Below are positions 45,291 to 53,773 of a DNA stretch of 64,000 bases, piece after piece. The position numbers were made by a program, and so were the translations under genes. This stretch comes from Paenibacillus donghaensis (lineage in GTDB: Bacteria > Bacillota > Bacilli > Paenibacillales > Paenibacillaceae): contig NZ_CP021780.1 of assembly GCF_002192415.1 (NCBI RefSeq), positions 4,588,001-4,652,000 on the forward strand. Reading direction: 5' to 3'. Within the stretch, counting starts at the first letter, position 1; every line of letters begins with the position of its first letter. The notes beneath the pieces were generated by a model, which made no database searches, was not told the origin of the DNA, and saw nothing but the letters and a program-made list of their open reading frames with translations.

Positions 45291-45702
45291 GTTACTACTT
45301 AGGACCCTGCGAGGGTATAGAAGGTTACTCGAGAAGGTTTGGGATCGCGCTACCTTAACCCAAACACTCCCCCTTCTGGTAACCCACGTCCTAGCGGACC
45401 GTATAGCTCCTATTTCCTCATTCCTGCGATGGTTTGGAGTCTAGCGGACCGCATAGCCTCTATATTGGAAAAACAGGCCCTAACTAGTGGGTTTTTGCCT
45501 GAATAGAGGCTCCTGAGTCCGTTAGACCTGCAAAACAGCCTTTTTTCAGCAAATAGAGGCTCCTGAGTCCGTTAGTAGTCTGAAAGTTAAGCGCTGGTTA
45601 CTGGCGACGGCCTTCATTTGTTATTCTTAGTCTCCTTGTCGTGTTGTATGACAGGCTCGGACGAGTAACACATGAAAAAAAAGGGGGTCCTAAGTAATAA
45701 CC
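45291..45702 (-). mobile_element. MITE-like element, right copy (~412 bp), inverted relative to 33668-34096
   Basis: Ends GGTTACTACTTAGGACCC (45291-45308) and GGGGGTCCTAAGTAATAACC (45683-45702). The reverse complement aligns with the left copy over its whole length, with the same internal motifs in the same order (ACTCGTCCGAGCCTGTCAT, two TAACGGACTCAGGAGCC, two GGTCCG). By eye roughly 80-85% identical. Confidence 0.75.
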
Positions 45703-45761
45703 GATATTGAAACTATTTCCTCCACAACGGAAAAAACCGGATAATAGATGCGCTTTTGCAA

Positions 45762-45949
45762 CTAATTCAATGGCTTCGGCCGGGTGCCTAAGCAGTAACA
45801 ACTTTCGCAGCAAGAACTCGGCAGGTAGGTGCTGCCCAATCTCAATAAGCCCTCAGGCGAAGCCGAAGCTCCCTCATCCCCTCTCAGCCAGAGCGAGGCT
45901 CCGGCAACTCCGCCGGGATTGACTATAGCCGTGTCGGCATTCAATTTAA
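45762..45949 (-). pseudogene. LamG-like surface/secreted protein, piece downstream of the IS
   Basis: Reads NADTAIVNPGGVAGASLWLR then GDEGASASPEG, resembling GGVAGASLWLRADxG, the start of concanavalin-like domain repeats in large surface proteins. Removing the IS (45950-47465) and one AATTTAA joins it in frame to KEKISGDFIIKL on the other side. After SPEG it dissolves into other sequence, so it was already broken. Confidence 0.6.
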
Positions 45950-47465
45950 CTCAACTTTCGCAGCAAGAAATCGGTAGGTAAGCCTTGATGTAACTGGGCA
46001 AAGCTGCAATCCAGTGCTGGAGTTGACTTTTAATCATAGCCGACAACTTTTTACCCACTTGTGAAGCAATTTCGTTCATCAATTCTACCAGTTGTTGTAA
46101 GGCCCCCGCCCAATCTAAGGTGCCAACTTCATCACAAAGCAAATAAAAGAGTCCACCGAGCGTTCGCTGATCTGTACTTTGCCGATGCTGCCAAGCTAGC
46201 AGAATATAACGGGAAAAGACAATCGTGGTATGGCTAATGAGCAGATCGTAGGAGCGGCCTTGAAACTCTTTTTGCAGACGCAATAAGGACTTGGCACATT
46301 TGAAAAAGACTTCGATGTCCCAGCGAAGTCCGTACGTTTGAATGATTTCCGGTGCCGTCAGTGTAAGATCTGTCGATAGAATGGCGAGCCACTCGTTTTT
46401 CTTGGACCGATGGCGAACGAATACAACCCGGACGGGAATACCGGGAACGAGTTCCGTATGAATCTGACGCAAAATATTCCGGTGTTTCCCTTCGACGCGC
46501 AAGGCGGCTCGGTAAAGACCTTTGAGATCCACCCGCTGACCGTGGACAAGATACCGCTTATTGTCGTTTTTCACCCTGCCAATGACATGAAGCCCTCGGT
46601 CTACAATCCGCCCAATCAGGGGCGCATGCGTAAACCAGCTGTCCATGAGTACGTAAGCCGCAGAAACGCCTGAAGCGATGGCCCGGTCTAGCAGTTCAGA
46701 AACCAGATGCGGGGCGGTCAGCAAGGCTTCTTTCCGACGTTTGTAGCCGTAAGAACGCTTATCGATTTCTGGATTCATCCCGGTTAGACCTGCCTTCACG
46801 GAACTGAGGAGCGCGAAGTCCAAGGGGAGAAACGTATGACCGTCTGACCATCCCAAGGTCAGCATGCGGAAGCCTTTATAATACGCACCGCTCGCGTGAT
46901 CCTTGAAGCGAGCCAACAGTTCCACGGCTTTGCTCCGATTTCGTTCAAACATGGAATCGTCCACGATGAACACGGAGGTTCGCGTGGTGGAAGTCAGGGT
47001 TTCCACCCGCTGCACGGTGTCGCTACTGAGGGAAGACAAAAAGCGACGCCAAGCAAATCCGCTATGATTAAGAAACCGATACACCGCATCTTTGCCCGGA
47101 AAAGCTTCACTTTTGGCACTTTCCAGAAGGCGAAACCAATTTTTCTGATGGAAGAGCAGAACAAAGACAAGCATGAAGAGATGGGAGCAGGTATAGCCGA
47201 ACGTCTTTTTAAAACCAGAATTCCTTAAGTGTTTTAGTACACCAAGTTCCTGAAAGGCAGGTCTCATTTCAGGTGGGAGTTGATCTAGAGATAGCTTTTG
47301 CTTTATCATGGAAAGGACACCTCTTCTATGGTTTTGTGATTGCTCGATACTCTCACTTTACCAAACGAAGCGGTGTTTTTCTATTTTGACAAGACATGTA
47401 CTTCATCCTGCCTCAACTCAAGCCTGGCTTGAGACCAAGTCAATTATGGCTCTGCGAAAGTTGAG
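45950..47465 (-). mobile_element. IS4-family insertion sequence, 1516 bp
   Basis: Terminal repeats CTCAACTTTCGCAG (45950-45963) and CTGCGAAAGTTGAG (47452-47465), flanked by AATTTAA on both sides (45943-45949, 47466-47472). One complete transposase. A third copy of the IS-end sequence, ACTTTCGCAGCAAGAA, lies alone at 45801-45816 and suggests an older insertion or a repeat-derived end. Confidence 0.88.
45951..47309 (-). CDS. IS4-family transposase
   Basis: 452 residues. DDE residues are visible in SVFIVDDSMFERNRSK, YVLMDSWFTHAPL, and the IS4 signature region YGLRWDIEVFFKCAKSLL (Y-x2-R-x3-E-x6-K). It is intact, starting at ATG 47309 after AGGTGTCC. It is unrelated at sequence level to the transposase at 14897-16108 except for the shared signature. 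Confidence 0.93.
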   Translation of the reverse strand: MIKQKLSLDQLPPEMRPAFQELGVLKHLRNSGFKKTFGYTCSHLFMLVFVLLFHQKNWFRLLESAKSEAFPGKDAVYRFLNHSGFAWRRFLSSLSSDTVQRVETLTSTTRTSVFIVDDSMFERNRSKAVELLARFKDHASGAYYKGFRMLTLGWSDGHTFLPLDFALLSSVKAGLTGMNPEIDKRSYGYKRRKEALLTAPHLVSELLDRAIASGVSAAYVLMDSWFTHAPLIGRIVDRGLHVIGRVKNDNKRYLVHGQRVDLKGLYRAALRVEGKHRNILRQIHTELVPGIPVRVVFVRHRSKKNEWLAILSTDLTLTAPEIIQTYGLRWDIEVFFKCAKSLLRLQKEFQGRSYDLLISHTTIVFSRYILLAWQHRQSTDQRTLGGLFYLLCDEVGTLDWAGALQQLVELMNEIASQVGKKLSAMIKSQLQHWIAALPSYIKAYLPISCCES

Positions 47466-47735
47466 AATTTAATAATAAAATCGCCTGAAATTTTTTCTTT
47501 GGCCGTATTCTGCACGCTAACCTGAACCTTGCGCTCAGGCTTTGACAGCTGGCGAGGGAACGGCGCATTCTCATAACTGAGCAGCTTGGAAATATCTGAA
47601 ACAACTGCACGCCTCGGCTCTGCTCATAAGCAGATTGCCTGCGGCTGCGATTGAATATCACCAGGGTGATGGTGTTATTGTTCCTGCCCCCGGAACCCAG
47701 GTAACCGGAGGTGCGCCCTACGCCGATGGCCATAT
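47466..47735 (-). pseudogene. LamG-like protein, piece upstream of the IS
   Basis: Two frames contribute. MAIGVGRTSGYLGSGGRNNN followed by TITLVIFNR, resembling the end of a LamG-like repeat, comes first. A shifted frame then reads VVSDISKLLSYENAPFPRQL and VQVSVQNTAKEKISGDFIIK up to the IS junction. The frame change near 47630 shows decay before or after insertion. Confidence 0.55.
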
Positions 47736-47764
47736 TGAATTCAGCATTGAGGGCGGAAGCACTG

Positions 47765-48070
47765 CCGGAGAGAAGCTGTCTGAAGCAAGCTTATCGGCTG
47801 GGACAATTATATCAGGAGCGGGGATTGGCCTCTGAAGTCATCAAGCTTCTTCTGCGTATTCAGAAACTTCAGCCCTACGAAGAGGACACATATTTTAGCC
47901 TCATGAAATTGTACAGCGAGTTGGGCGACGATTCCGGGGTTCAGGAGCAGTATGAATTGCTGATGTCATCTCTTTGCCGTGATCTTGAAGTGCCTGTCAG
48001 CGAATTTATTTCCACTTGGTATGCCTCATGGTGCAGGAAGAAGGAGCTCCGTGCTCTTCAAAATTTGTAA
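47765..48070 (+). pseudogene. BTAD-domain response regulator, C-terminal fragment
   Basis: Plus-strand frame reads LKQAYRLGQLYQERGLASEV, IQKLQPYEEDTYFSLMKLYS and YELLMSSLCRDLEVPVSEFI. This is the tetratricopeptide-like bacterial transcriptional activator domain found after OmpR-type HTH in SARP-like regulators. Receiver and DNA-binding parts are absent upstream, where another remnant on the opposite strand begins. It probably lost its 5' end by deletion. Confidence 0.75.
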
Positions 48071-48072
48071 AA

Positions 48073-48108
48073 AAGCAGCCCGGACAAATGTCCGAGCTGC
48101 CTTTGTTT
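48073..48108. terminator. Bidirectional terminator
   Basis: GCAGCCCGGACA-aa-TGTCCGAGCTGC with A and T rich flanks on both sides; follows the BTAD remnant. Confidence 0.8.
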
Positions 48109-48140
48109 AAAAATAAGAAATTATATGTTGACGCTATAAC

Positions 48141-48243
48141 TTATCCTTCTATTTCTCGCAGAAACGGATACCTGAAAGCGATACGTAGTATCGCTGCTTC
48201 GGAAGCATACGCTTTTCAGAGGATGGTGCAGCCGTTTCTTCTT
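48141..48243 (-). repeat. REP/MITE-like hairpin element, copy 2
   Basis: Reverse complement of the copy 1 pattern: ATTTCTCGCAGAAACGGAT on the left, GCCGTTTCTTC on the right, with the same palindrome GCGATACGTAGTATCGC inside. It lies between lysC and the terminator. Confidence 0.75.
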
Positions 48244-48295
48244 GATGCATGTTGATACGGGTGGATCTGACCGTATAGAGTATCCTCTTCGGCAA

Positions 48296-49567
48296 TTACC
48301 GGCGGTCCTGCGGCCCACCGACAAAAACCTGCTCTGCCGTGTCCAGATTGTAGGCGGTATGCAGCACCTGGATCAGGTTCTGCAGATTGCCCGAATCGAC
48401 CACACAGGAAACCTTGATCTCGGAGGTGCTGACCATCTTGATGCTGACACCCTGGCCGGAGATCACCTCGAACATCTGTGCAGCTACCCCTGGATGGCTG
48501 ATCATGCCTGCGCCTACGATTGAAATCTTGACTAGATTATCCTCGGAGGTCACCTCGCGGTAAGGCAGCTCCGCATGCAGCTGCTCAATTACATCCTTGG
48601 CCCGCTGCAGCTCATCCAGCGCTACCGTAAAGGAGAAATCAGCCTGCTGGTCCTGTACTCCACTCTGGACGATGATGTCCACGTCAATGCTCTCTGCGGC
48701 CAGTCTGCCGAAGACCTGGGCAAGAACGCCGGGAACATCCGGCACACCCAGAATACTGATCCGCGCCACATTCTTGTCATACGCGATTCCGCTTACTACA
48801 ACTCCCTGCTCCATGCTTGCTTCCTCCTTCACAACAGTACCTTCATTATGGTTGAAGCTGGATCTGACGACCAGCTTGACTTGATGGCGCTTCGCATATT
48901 CAACCGCGCGCGGATGCAGCACCGCTGCGCCCAGATGGGCCAGCTCCAGCATCTCATCATATGAAATGCTGCTTAGCTTGCGGGCGGTCTTGACGATGCG
49001 CGGATCAGTGGAATAGATGCCGTCCACATCCGTATAGATCTCACAGGCGTCCGCTTTGATGGCAGCTGCCAGCGCTACGGCCGTGGTATCGGAGCCTCCG
49101 CGTCCCAGCGTCGTGATCTCGCCATCCAGGGTCATCCCCTGGAATCCCGCGACAATGACGATCTGCTCGCGTTCCAGTGCTTCCAGTACTCGGCGGGGCA
49201 CGATTTCATTGATACGCGCTCTGCCGTGCGTATCATCGGTGCGGAAGCCCGCCTGCCAGCCGGTATAGGATACCGCATTGCGGCCTATCCCCTGCAGGGC
49301 AATCGATAACAGCGACACAGAGATCTGCTCTCCGGTGCTGAGCAGCATATCCATCTCGCGCGCAGGCAGCTGTTCATTGAGCTGCTTGGCCTGGTCAATC
49401 AGTTCATCGGTGGTGTCTCCCATTGCGGATACAACAACCACGCAGCGGTGGCCTTCATCCTGCTTCGCGGCAATACGTCCGGCGACACGCTTCATACGCT
49501 CAATATCGCCTACGGAGCTGCCTCCGAATTTCATGACATAAAGTGACAAAGTTCTATTCACTCCCAT
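48296..49567 (-). CDS. lysC: Aspartate kinase
   Basis: Up to 423 residues. N-terminal kinase with VMKFGGSSVGDIERMK, STGEQISVSLLSIAL and GRGGSDTTAVALAAAI; two C-terminal ACT domains (ISILGVPDVPGVLAQVFGRL, KISIVGAGMISHPGVAAQMF) for feedback control by lysine or threonine. It phosphorylates aspartate at the head of the lysine, threonine, methionine and diaminopimelate pathways. The start could be ATG 49567 or TTG 49549, the latter giving SLYVMKFGG after GGGAG. I saw no lysine riboswitch in the short upstream region, which is occupied by a hairpin repeat. Confidence 0.96.
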   Translation of the reverse strand: MGVNRTLSLYVMKFGGSSVGDIERMKRVAGRIAAKQDEGHRCVVVVSAMGDTTDELIDQAKQLNEQLPAREMDMLLSTGEQISVSLLSIALQGIGRNAVSYTGWQAGFRTDDTHGRARINEIVPRRVLEALEREQIVIVAGFQGMTLDGEITTLGRGGSDTTAVALAAAIKADACEIYTDVDGIYSTDPRIVKTARKLSSISYDEMLELAHLGAAVLHPRAVEYAKRHQVKLVVRSSFNHNEGTVVKEEASMEQGVVVSGIAYDKNVARISILGVPDVPGVLAQVFGRLAAESIDVDIIVQSGVQDQQADFSFTVALDELQRAKDVIEQLHAELPYREVTSEDNLVKISIVGAGMISHPGVAAQMFEVISGQGVSIKMVSTSEIKVSCVVDSGNLQNLIQVLHTAYNLDTAEQVFVGGPQDRR

Positions 49568-49661
49568 TTCAATCTGTATAGTATTTATGCGGCTAAAGTT
49601 TCACGCTTTAAATCAGTATAATACGAAAAAACACTCATGTGCATAAATTCTTATTTTTTTA

Positions 49662-49770
49662 CAAGAAAAAACGGCTTCGCCGTCCTTTTTAGGGACGGCA
49701 CCGTTTCTGCGAGAAATAGAAGGATAAAGGATCAGGTGAAACTTAAACTTTCTTATATATTGAAGAAACC
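49662..49770 (+). repeat. REP/MITE-like hairpin element, copy 3
   Basis: ACGGCTTCGCCGTCC, short loop, GGGACGGCACCGTTTCTGCG, then GAGAAATAGAAGGATAA and TTTCTTATATATTG. It lies in the efp-lysC spacer. Confidence 0.8.
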
Positions 49771-49832
49771 CCCTCGGCGGCAAGCGCAGAGGAGGTCGGC
49801 TGTTGTATTGCATTCAAAGATTGCCACGCACC

Positions 49833-50390
49833 TTAAGCGCGGGAGATATATTTGCCTTCACGCGTATCGATCAGCAGCACATCATCCTCATTGATGAACA
49901 ATGGAACCTGCACATTCAGGCCGGTTTCGACCTTGGCGAACTTCGTTGCGCCCTGTGCGGTGTTGCCTTTGATGCCCGGCTCGGTTTCTACTACCTTCAG
50001 CTCTACGCTGGTAGGCAGGTTAATACCAAGAATCTCGCCTTTATAGCTGACGATGTTCACGGTCATGTTCTCTCTGATGAAGTTCAGCTCCCATTCCAGT
50101 TGCTTGGCATCCAGGGTGAACTGGTCATAGGTTTCGTTGTCCATGAATACATGGTCCTGTCCGCTGGCATACAGGTACTGAACTGCGCGGTTCTCGATGA
50201 TCGCGCGGCCGATGGTTTCGCCGGCACGGAAGGTTTTTTCCACCGTATTGCCGTTGCGCAGATTCTTCAGCTTGGAGCGAACAAATGCTGCGCCTTTACC
50301 CGGCTTTACGTGCTGGAAATCAATTACGGTGTAAATATCGCCGTCTACCTCTACCGTTAATCCTGTTTTGAAATCGTTAACTGAAATCAC
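49833..50390 (-). CDS. efp: Elongation factor P
   Basis: 185 residues: KOW-like N-domain with the tip loop KPGKGAAFV, in which Lys32 is the residue known in B. subtilis to be modified with 5-aminopentanol. Two OB domains follow, with [18 protein letters not shown] and [14 protein letters not shown] sequence near residue 140. It relieves ribosomes stalled at polyproline. It is transcribed with the aminopeptidase upstream, as in other Bacillales. Confidence 0.97.
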   Translation of the reverse strand: MISVNDFKTGLTVEVDGDIYTVIDFQHVKPGKGAAFVRSKLKNLRNGNTVEKTFRAGETIGRAIIENRAVQYLYASGQDHVFMDNETYDQFTLDAKQLEWELNFIRENMTVNIVSYKGEILGINLPTSVELKVVETEPGIKGNTAQGATKFAKVETGLNVQVPLFINEDDVLLIDTREGKYISRA

Positions 50391-50444
50391 TAAGAATCCC
50401 TCCTGAAAATCAATAATAAATCATTATTCCCTTATAAACATGCA

Positions 50445-51515
50445 TTACAATGCGGTGTACTCTTTGGACGAATGGGTCAGCAGCGCAATTCCGCTGTTCG
50501 TAATAACGATGTCATCTTCAATCCGCACGCCACCGATGCCCGGCAGATAGATGCCCGGCTCTACGGTTACCACCATGCCAGGCTCCATAATCTCGTCGCT
50601 CAGCTTGGACAGGCGCGGCCATTCATGCACTTCCATGCCAAGCCCGTGGCCTGTGCTGTGCCCGAACTGCTCGCCATAGCCATAACGCGTGATAATGTCA
50701 CGGGTCAGAGCATCGCATTCCCGACCGGTCATGCCCGGCTTGATATGCGCCAGCGCATGCAGCTGCGCCTCCAGCACGATATCATAGATCTCCTTCAGCT
50801 TGGGATCAGGGCTGCCGATGGCGATGGTGCGGGTGAGGTCCGAGCAGTACCCGTCCACAAGCGCGCCGAAGTCAAACGTAATGAACTCATTGTTCCCGAT
50901 TACCTTGCCGCTTGCCCGTCCATGCGGCATAGAAGACCGTTCACCCGACGCCACAATGGTGTCAAATGAAGAGGAGGTTGCTCCATGACTGCGCATATAG
51001 AATTCCATTTCCAGATCCATATCACGTTCGGTCATGCCCGGCTTGATTACATTCAGGATATGGCTGAAGGTGGCGTCCGCCAGATCGGCGGCCCGTCCCA
51101 TTACGGCCAATTCCTCTTCATCCTTGTAAGTGCGCAGGTTCTCCACAGCCTTGGAGACCGGAACCAGCACAGCCGGCTTCAGAGCGTCAGCATAGGCAGT
51201 ATATGCACTGAAGCTGACATGATCCTGTTCAAAACCAATACGCACTTCGCCGCTTGACGGCAGCAGTTCACGCACCGTATCAATAAATTTCGCGCCATGC
51301 TCTACAACCTTAATTCCTGTTGCCTGCTCCGCAGCTTGTGTCATATAGCGGAAATCAGTCAGTAAATAACACTCCGCAGCCGTAACCAGCACAACACCGG
51401 ACGAGCCGGTGAAGCCGCTCAAATAGCGGCGGTTGATCTCGCTGGTGACCAGCATGGCTTCCAGTTGTTGTTCCTGCAGAACCTTGCGCAGCTTGGAGAT
51501 ACGCTTGTTGCCCAT
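50445..51515 (-). CDS. M24 family Xaa-Pro aminopeptidase (YqhT-like)
   Basis: 356 residues. Creatinase-like N-domain (ISKLRKVLQEQQLEAMLVTS), then the pita-bread peptidase with metal ligands in FDFGALVDGYCSDLTRT, HSTGHGLGMEVHEWP and VVTVEPGIYLPGIGGVRIED. It removes N-terminal residues before proline. ATG 51515 follows GAGAGGAG; upstream in-frame ATGs lack a signal. It lies directly before efp, as yqhT does in B. subtilis. Confidence 0.95.
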   Translation of the reverse strand: MGNKRISKLRKVLQEQQLEAMLVTSEINRRYLSGFTGSSGVVLVTAAECYLLTDFRYMTQAAEQATGIKVVEHGAKFIDTVRELLPSSGEVRIGFEQDHVSFSAYTAYADALKPAVLVPVSKAVENLRTYKDEEELAVMGRAADLADATFSHILNVIKPGMTERDMDLEMEFYMRSHGATSSSFDTIVASGERSSMPHGRASGKVIGNNEFITFDFGALVDGYCSDLTRTIAIGSPDPKLKEIYDIVLEAQLHALAHIKPGMTGRECDALTRDIITRYGYGEQFGHSTGHGLGMEVHEWPRLSKLSDEIMEPGMVVTVEPGIYLPGIGGVRIEDDIVITNSGIALLTHSSKEYTAL

Positions 51516-51590
51516 CTTCATTCTCCTCTCGAAATAGCCACATTGTATTTTAACATAGTGATGTGCCACCTGAGAAGTTTTTTCGGCCTG

Positions 51591-52082
51591 TCAGACCAGT
51601 TTCGTGCTCTGCTCGCGTTTGCGCTCATCCGTGTACTCAATCGCAGCCGTATAGCCGATGAACAACCCCCAGAGCAGAAAGACACAGAATTCGCTGATCA
51701 GCGAGTCCCAGGACAGCTTGAACATGCGCTGCAGCAGGAACCACTGCGGAAAGGCCAGGAAAATCACCAACCACCAGAGGATGCCGTAGATCATGCCGGG
51801 CCAAGGTCCCCTCAGCTTGCGCATAGTGAGCACATAGAGCAGGGAAAGCACCACCGAAAAAACAATAAAGCTTAAATAGCCGGCGATCTGTCCCGCAGCG
51901 CCCAACAGGAAATCATGTTTGAAAAAGGGCTCGAGCAGCATGCCGGGAACCACCTTGGTAAAGTGCAGGGCATACATCAGCCAGCGTGCCCCTCCCCAGA
52001 TCAGACCTGCAAAATAACCCAGCTCCAAAGCAAATAACCAGGGATTGGTTGAATCTTGTTTCTGCTTATGCGACTTGCTCAT
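51591..52082 (-). CDS. yqhR: YqhR family membrane protein
   Basis: 163 residues with four hydrophobic segments (ELGYFAGLIWGGARWLMYAL, IAGYLSFIVFSVVLSLLYVL, MIYGILWWLVIFLAFPQWFL, and FCVFLLWGLFIGYTAAIEY). It resembles the uncharacterised YqhR protein between yqhQ and yqhT. The start follows GGGAG. Confidence 0.85.
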   Translation of the reverse strand: MSKSHKQKQDSTNPWLFALELGYFAGLIWGGARWLMYALHFTKVVPGMLLEPFFKHDFLLGAAGQIAGYLSFIVFSVVLSLLYVLTMRKLRGPWPGMIYGILWWLVIFLAFPQWFLLQRMFKLSWDSLISEFCVFLLWGLFIGYTAAIEYTDERKREQSTKLV

Positions 52083-52242
52083 TGAACTCCCTCGCTTTCG
52101 TCAGACTCTCTTGAAGTGCTTGCTCTCACTTTGTGACTAGTATGTGCAAGAAACGGCGATCCAACTAGTAATGTGCTTAAAAATTCGTTACAATGTGTTA
52201 TACAAGAAGAAAATAACTTTAAAATATAGGAAGGTGAATTGG

Positions 52243-53241
52243 TTGTCCCAAGAAACTCCAAGTTACGGCGGCCAAGCCGTCATTGAAGGCGTTATGTTCG
52301 GCGGCAAGCACATCAACGTAACAGCCGTACGGCGGAAGAATCAGGAAATCACATTTTTGGAGGTGCCGAGAAGCGACAAGAGCTTGGTCAAGAAGCTGCG
52401 CAAGATTCCGCTGCTTCGCGGTATTGTCAGTATTATAGATTCAAGCGCCAAAGGCTCCAAGCATCTGAACTATTCTCTAGAATCCTTTACCGAGGATGAG
52501 ACTGAGCCAGAGGAACGCGCGAAACAGTTGGAGAAAGAACAGAAGAAAGACGAGGGCTGGAGCCTTGGCATGATTTTTGGCGTGGCTGTCATGGGGATTC
52601 TTTCGTTTCTGGCTGGCAAGGTCATTTTTACGCTGGTGCCCGTATTTGTAGAAGATTTCTTATTCGGCCGAGCATTCGATAACTATATCCTGCACAACCT
52701 GGTTGAGGGCGGCATCAAGCTGCTGCTGCTCTTGGTCTATCTGTGGGGAATTTCCCAGACACCGGTGATCAAACGTCTGTTCCAGTATCATGGCGCAGAA
52801 CATAAGGTCATCAGTGCCTTCGAAGCCGGTGAAGAGTTGACTCCAGCCAATGTGCAGAAGTACAGCCGTCTGCATTACCGCTGCGGCAGCAGCTTCATGA
52901 TGCTGACCATCGTGCTGGGTGTCATTATTTACTCCTTGGTCCCTTGGGATAACCTGTATGAGCGGGTATTGCAGCGGATCGTATTGATTCCGTTCGTGAT
53001 CGGGATTTCATTCGAGGTGCTGAAGGGAACCAATGCCGTTAAGGATATTCCCGGTCTGAAGTATCTTGGCTATCCCGGCCTGTGGCTGCAGCTGCTGACC
53101 ACCAAGGAACCCAATGATGCACAGGTCGAAGTATCCATCGCCTCATTTAACCGGATGCGCGAGCTGGATGCTGCAATTGAAGCCGGAAATTATACGGAGG
53201 CAACTGTGTCTGGCAGCATATTAGATCCTGCGAAAGGATGA
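52243..53241 (+). CDS. yqhQ: DUF1385 family membrane protein YqhQ
   Basis: 332 residues from TTG 52243 (SQETPSYGGQAVIEGVMFGG), placed after AGGAAGGTGAA; the longer frame to 52144 has no signal. DUF1385 features are YGGQAVIEGVMF, RGIVSIIDSSAKGSKHLNYS and YHGAEHKVISAFEAGEELT with the His/Glu motif, then FYHRCGSSFMM-like HYRCGSSFMMLTIVLGV. It has four membrane helices and an unknown enzymatic role. It is divergent from yqhR. Confidence 0.93.
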   Translation: MSQETPSYGGQAVIEGVMFGGKHINVTAVRRKNQEITFLEVPRSDKSLVKKLRKIPLLRGIVSIIDSSAKGSKHLNYSLESFTEDETEPEERAKQLEKEQKKDEGWSLGMIFGVAVMGILSFLAGKVIFTLVPVFVEDFLFGRAFDNYILHNLVEGGIKLLLLLVYLWGISQTPVIKRLFQYHGAEHKVISAFEAGEELTPANVQKYSRLHYRCGSSFMMLTIVLGVIIYSLVPWDNLYERVLQRIVLIPFVIGISFEVLKGTNAVKDIPGLKYLGYPGLWLQLLTTKEPNDAQVEVSIASFNRMRELDAAIEAGNYTEATVSGSILDPAKG

Positions 53242-53248
53242 GTGGTCT

Positions 53249-53596
53249 ATGATCAAACATACCTCAATATTCGGGATTTCGTTATTGCTTGCTTTAGTGG
53301 GAATAATCAATGCGTTCACATCCGGAGATTATAGCGTGTTCGCTGGTTTGCTGTTTCCGCTGTTATTGATCTTAGTACTCTTTTATGTTTATAAAATTGC
53401 CCCGGGACGTACGGCTTCCGGCCGCGGCGGGGTCTCCCGCTCCAAGGTGAAAGTGAAGCCTTCCCAGAAGACGCTGGCCAAGGTAGCCGGGACCCGCAAG
53501 ACCCCGTCAGTATCAGGCAAGCGCAAGAGCTATCCCTTCCAGGTGATCGAAGGCAGCAAAGGCAAAAATGACGACCAGCAGCCCAAATTTCATTAA
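53249..53596 (+). CDS. Small hypothetical membrane protein
   Basis: 115 residues: two helices (IFGISLLLALVGIINAF and VFAGLLFPLLLILVLFYVY), then a strongly basic Lys/Ser-rich tail (SRSKVKVKPSQKTLAKVAGT). It starts 7 bp after yqhQ behind GAAAGGATGAG, so it is cotranslated. Position matches the small YqhP-like protein in some Bacillales, but I do not assert identity. Confidence 0.8.
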   Translation: MIKHTSIFGISLLLALVGIINAFTSGDYSVFAGLLFPLLLILVLFYVYKIAPGRTASGRGGVSRSKVKVKPSQKTLAKVAGTRKTPSVSGKRKSYPFQVIEGSKGKNDDQQPKFH

Positions 53597-53605
53597 TCCC
53601 GTAAG

Positions 53606-53702
53606 AAGAAACGGCTTCGCCGTCCTCTGAAAGAGGCGGCATCCGTTTCTGCGAAAAATAGAAGGATAAATAATAGTGTAGAACATATAATTTCTTATAT
53701 TT
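53606..53702 (+). repeat. REP/MITE-like hairpin element, copy 4
   Basis: AGAAACGGCTTCGCCGTCC, GAGGCGGCATCCGTTTCTGCG, AAAATAGAAGGATAA, then AACATATAATTTCTTATAT. The 3' portion also matches copy 2. Confidence 0.8.
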
Positions 53703-53707
53703 GCACA

Positions 53708-53751
53708 AAAAACAAGCATCTTCGCAGCTTCTGCGGGATGCTTGTTTTTTT
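53708..53751. terminator. Bidirectional terminator
   Basis: AAACAAGCATC pairs with GATGCTTGTTT around an imperfect CGCAG-CTGCG inner stem; T runs on both strands. Shared by the converging plus-strand yqhQ unit and minus-strand patatin gene. Confidence 0.9.
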
Positions 53752-53773
53752 GTCTATACCGGCCCGCTGTAGA

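Noticed and set aside
49568..49661. Lysine riboswitch upstream of lysC
   Set aside because: The spacer is too short and AT-rich and is followed by a REP-like element; none of the conserved riboswitch helices is visible.
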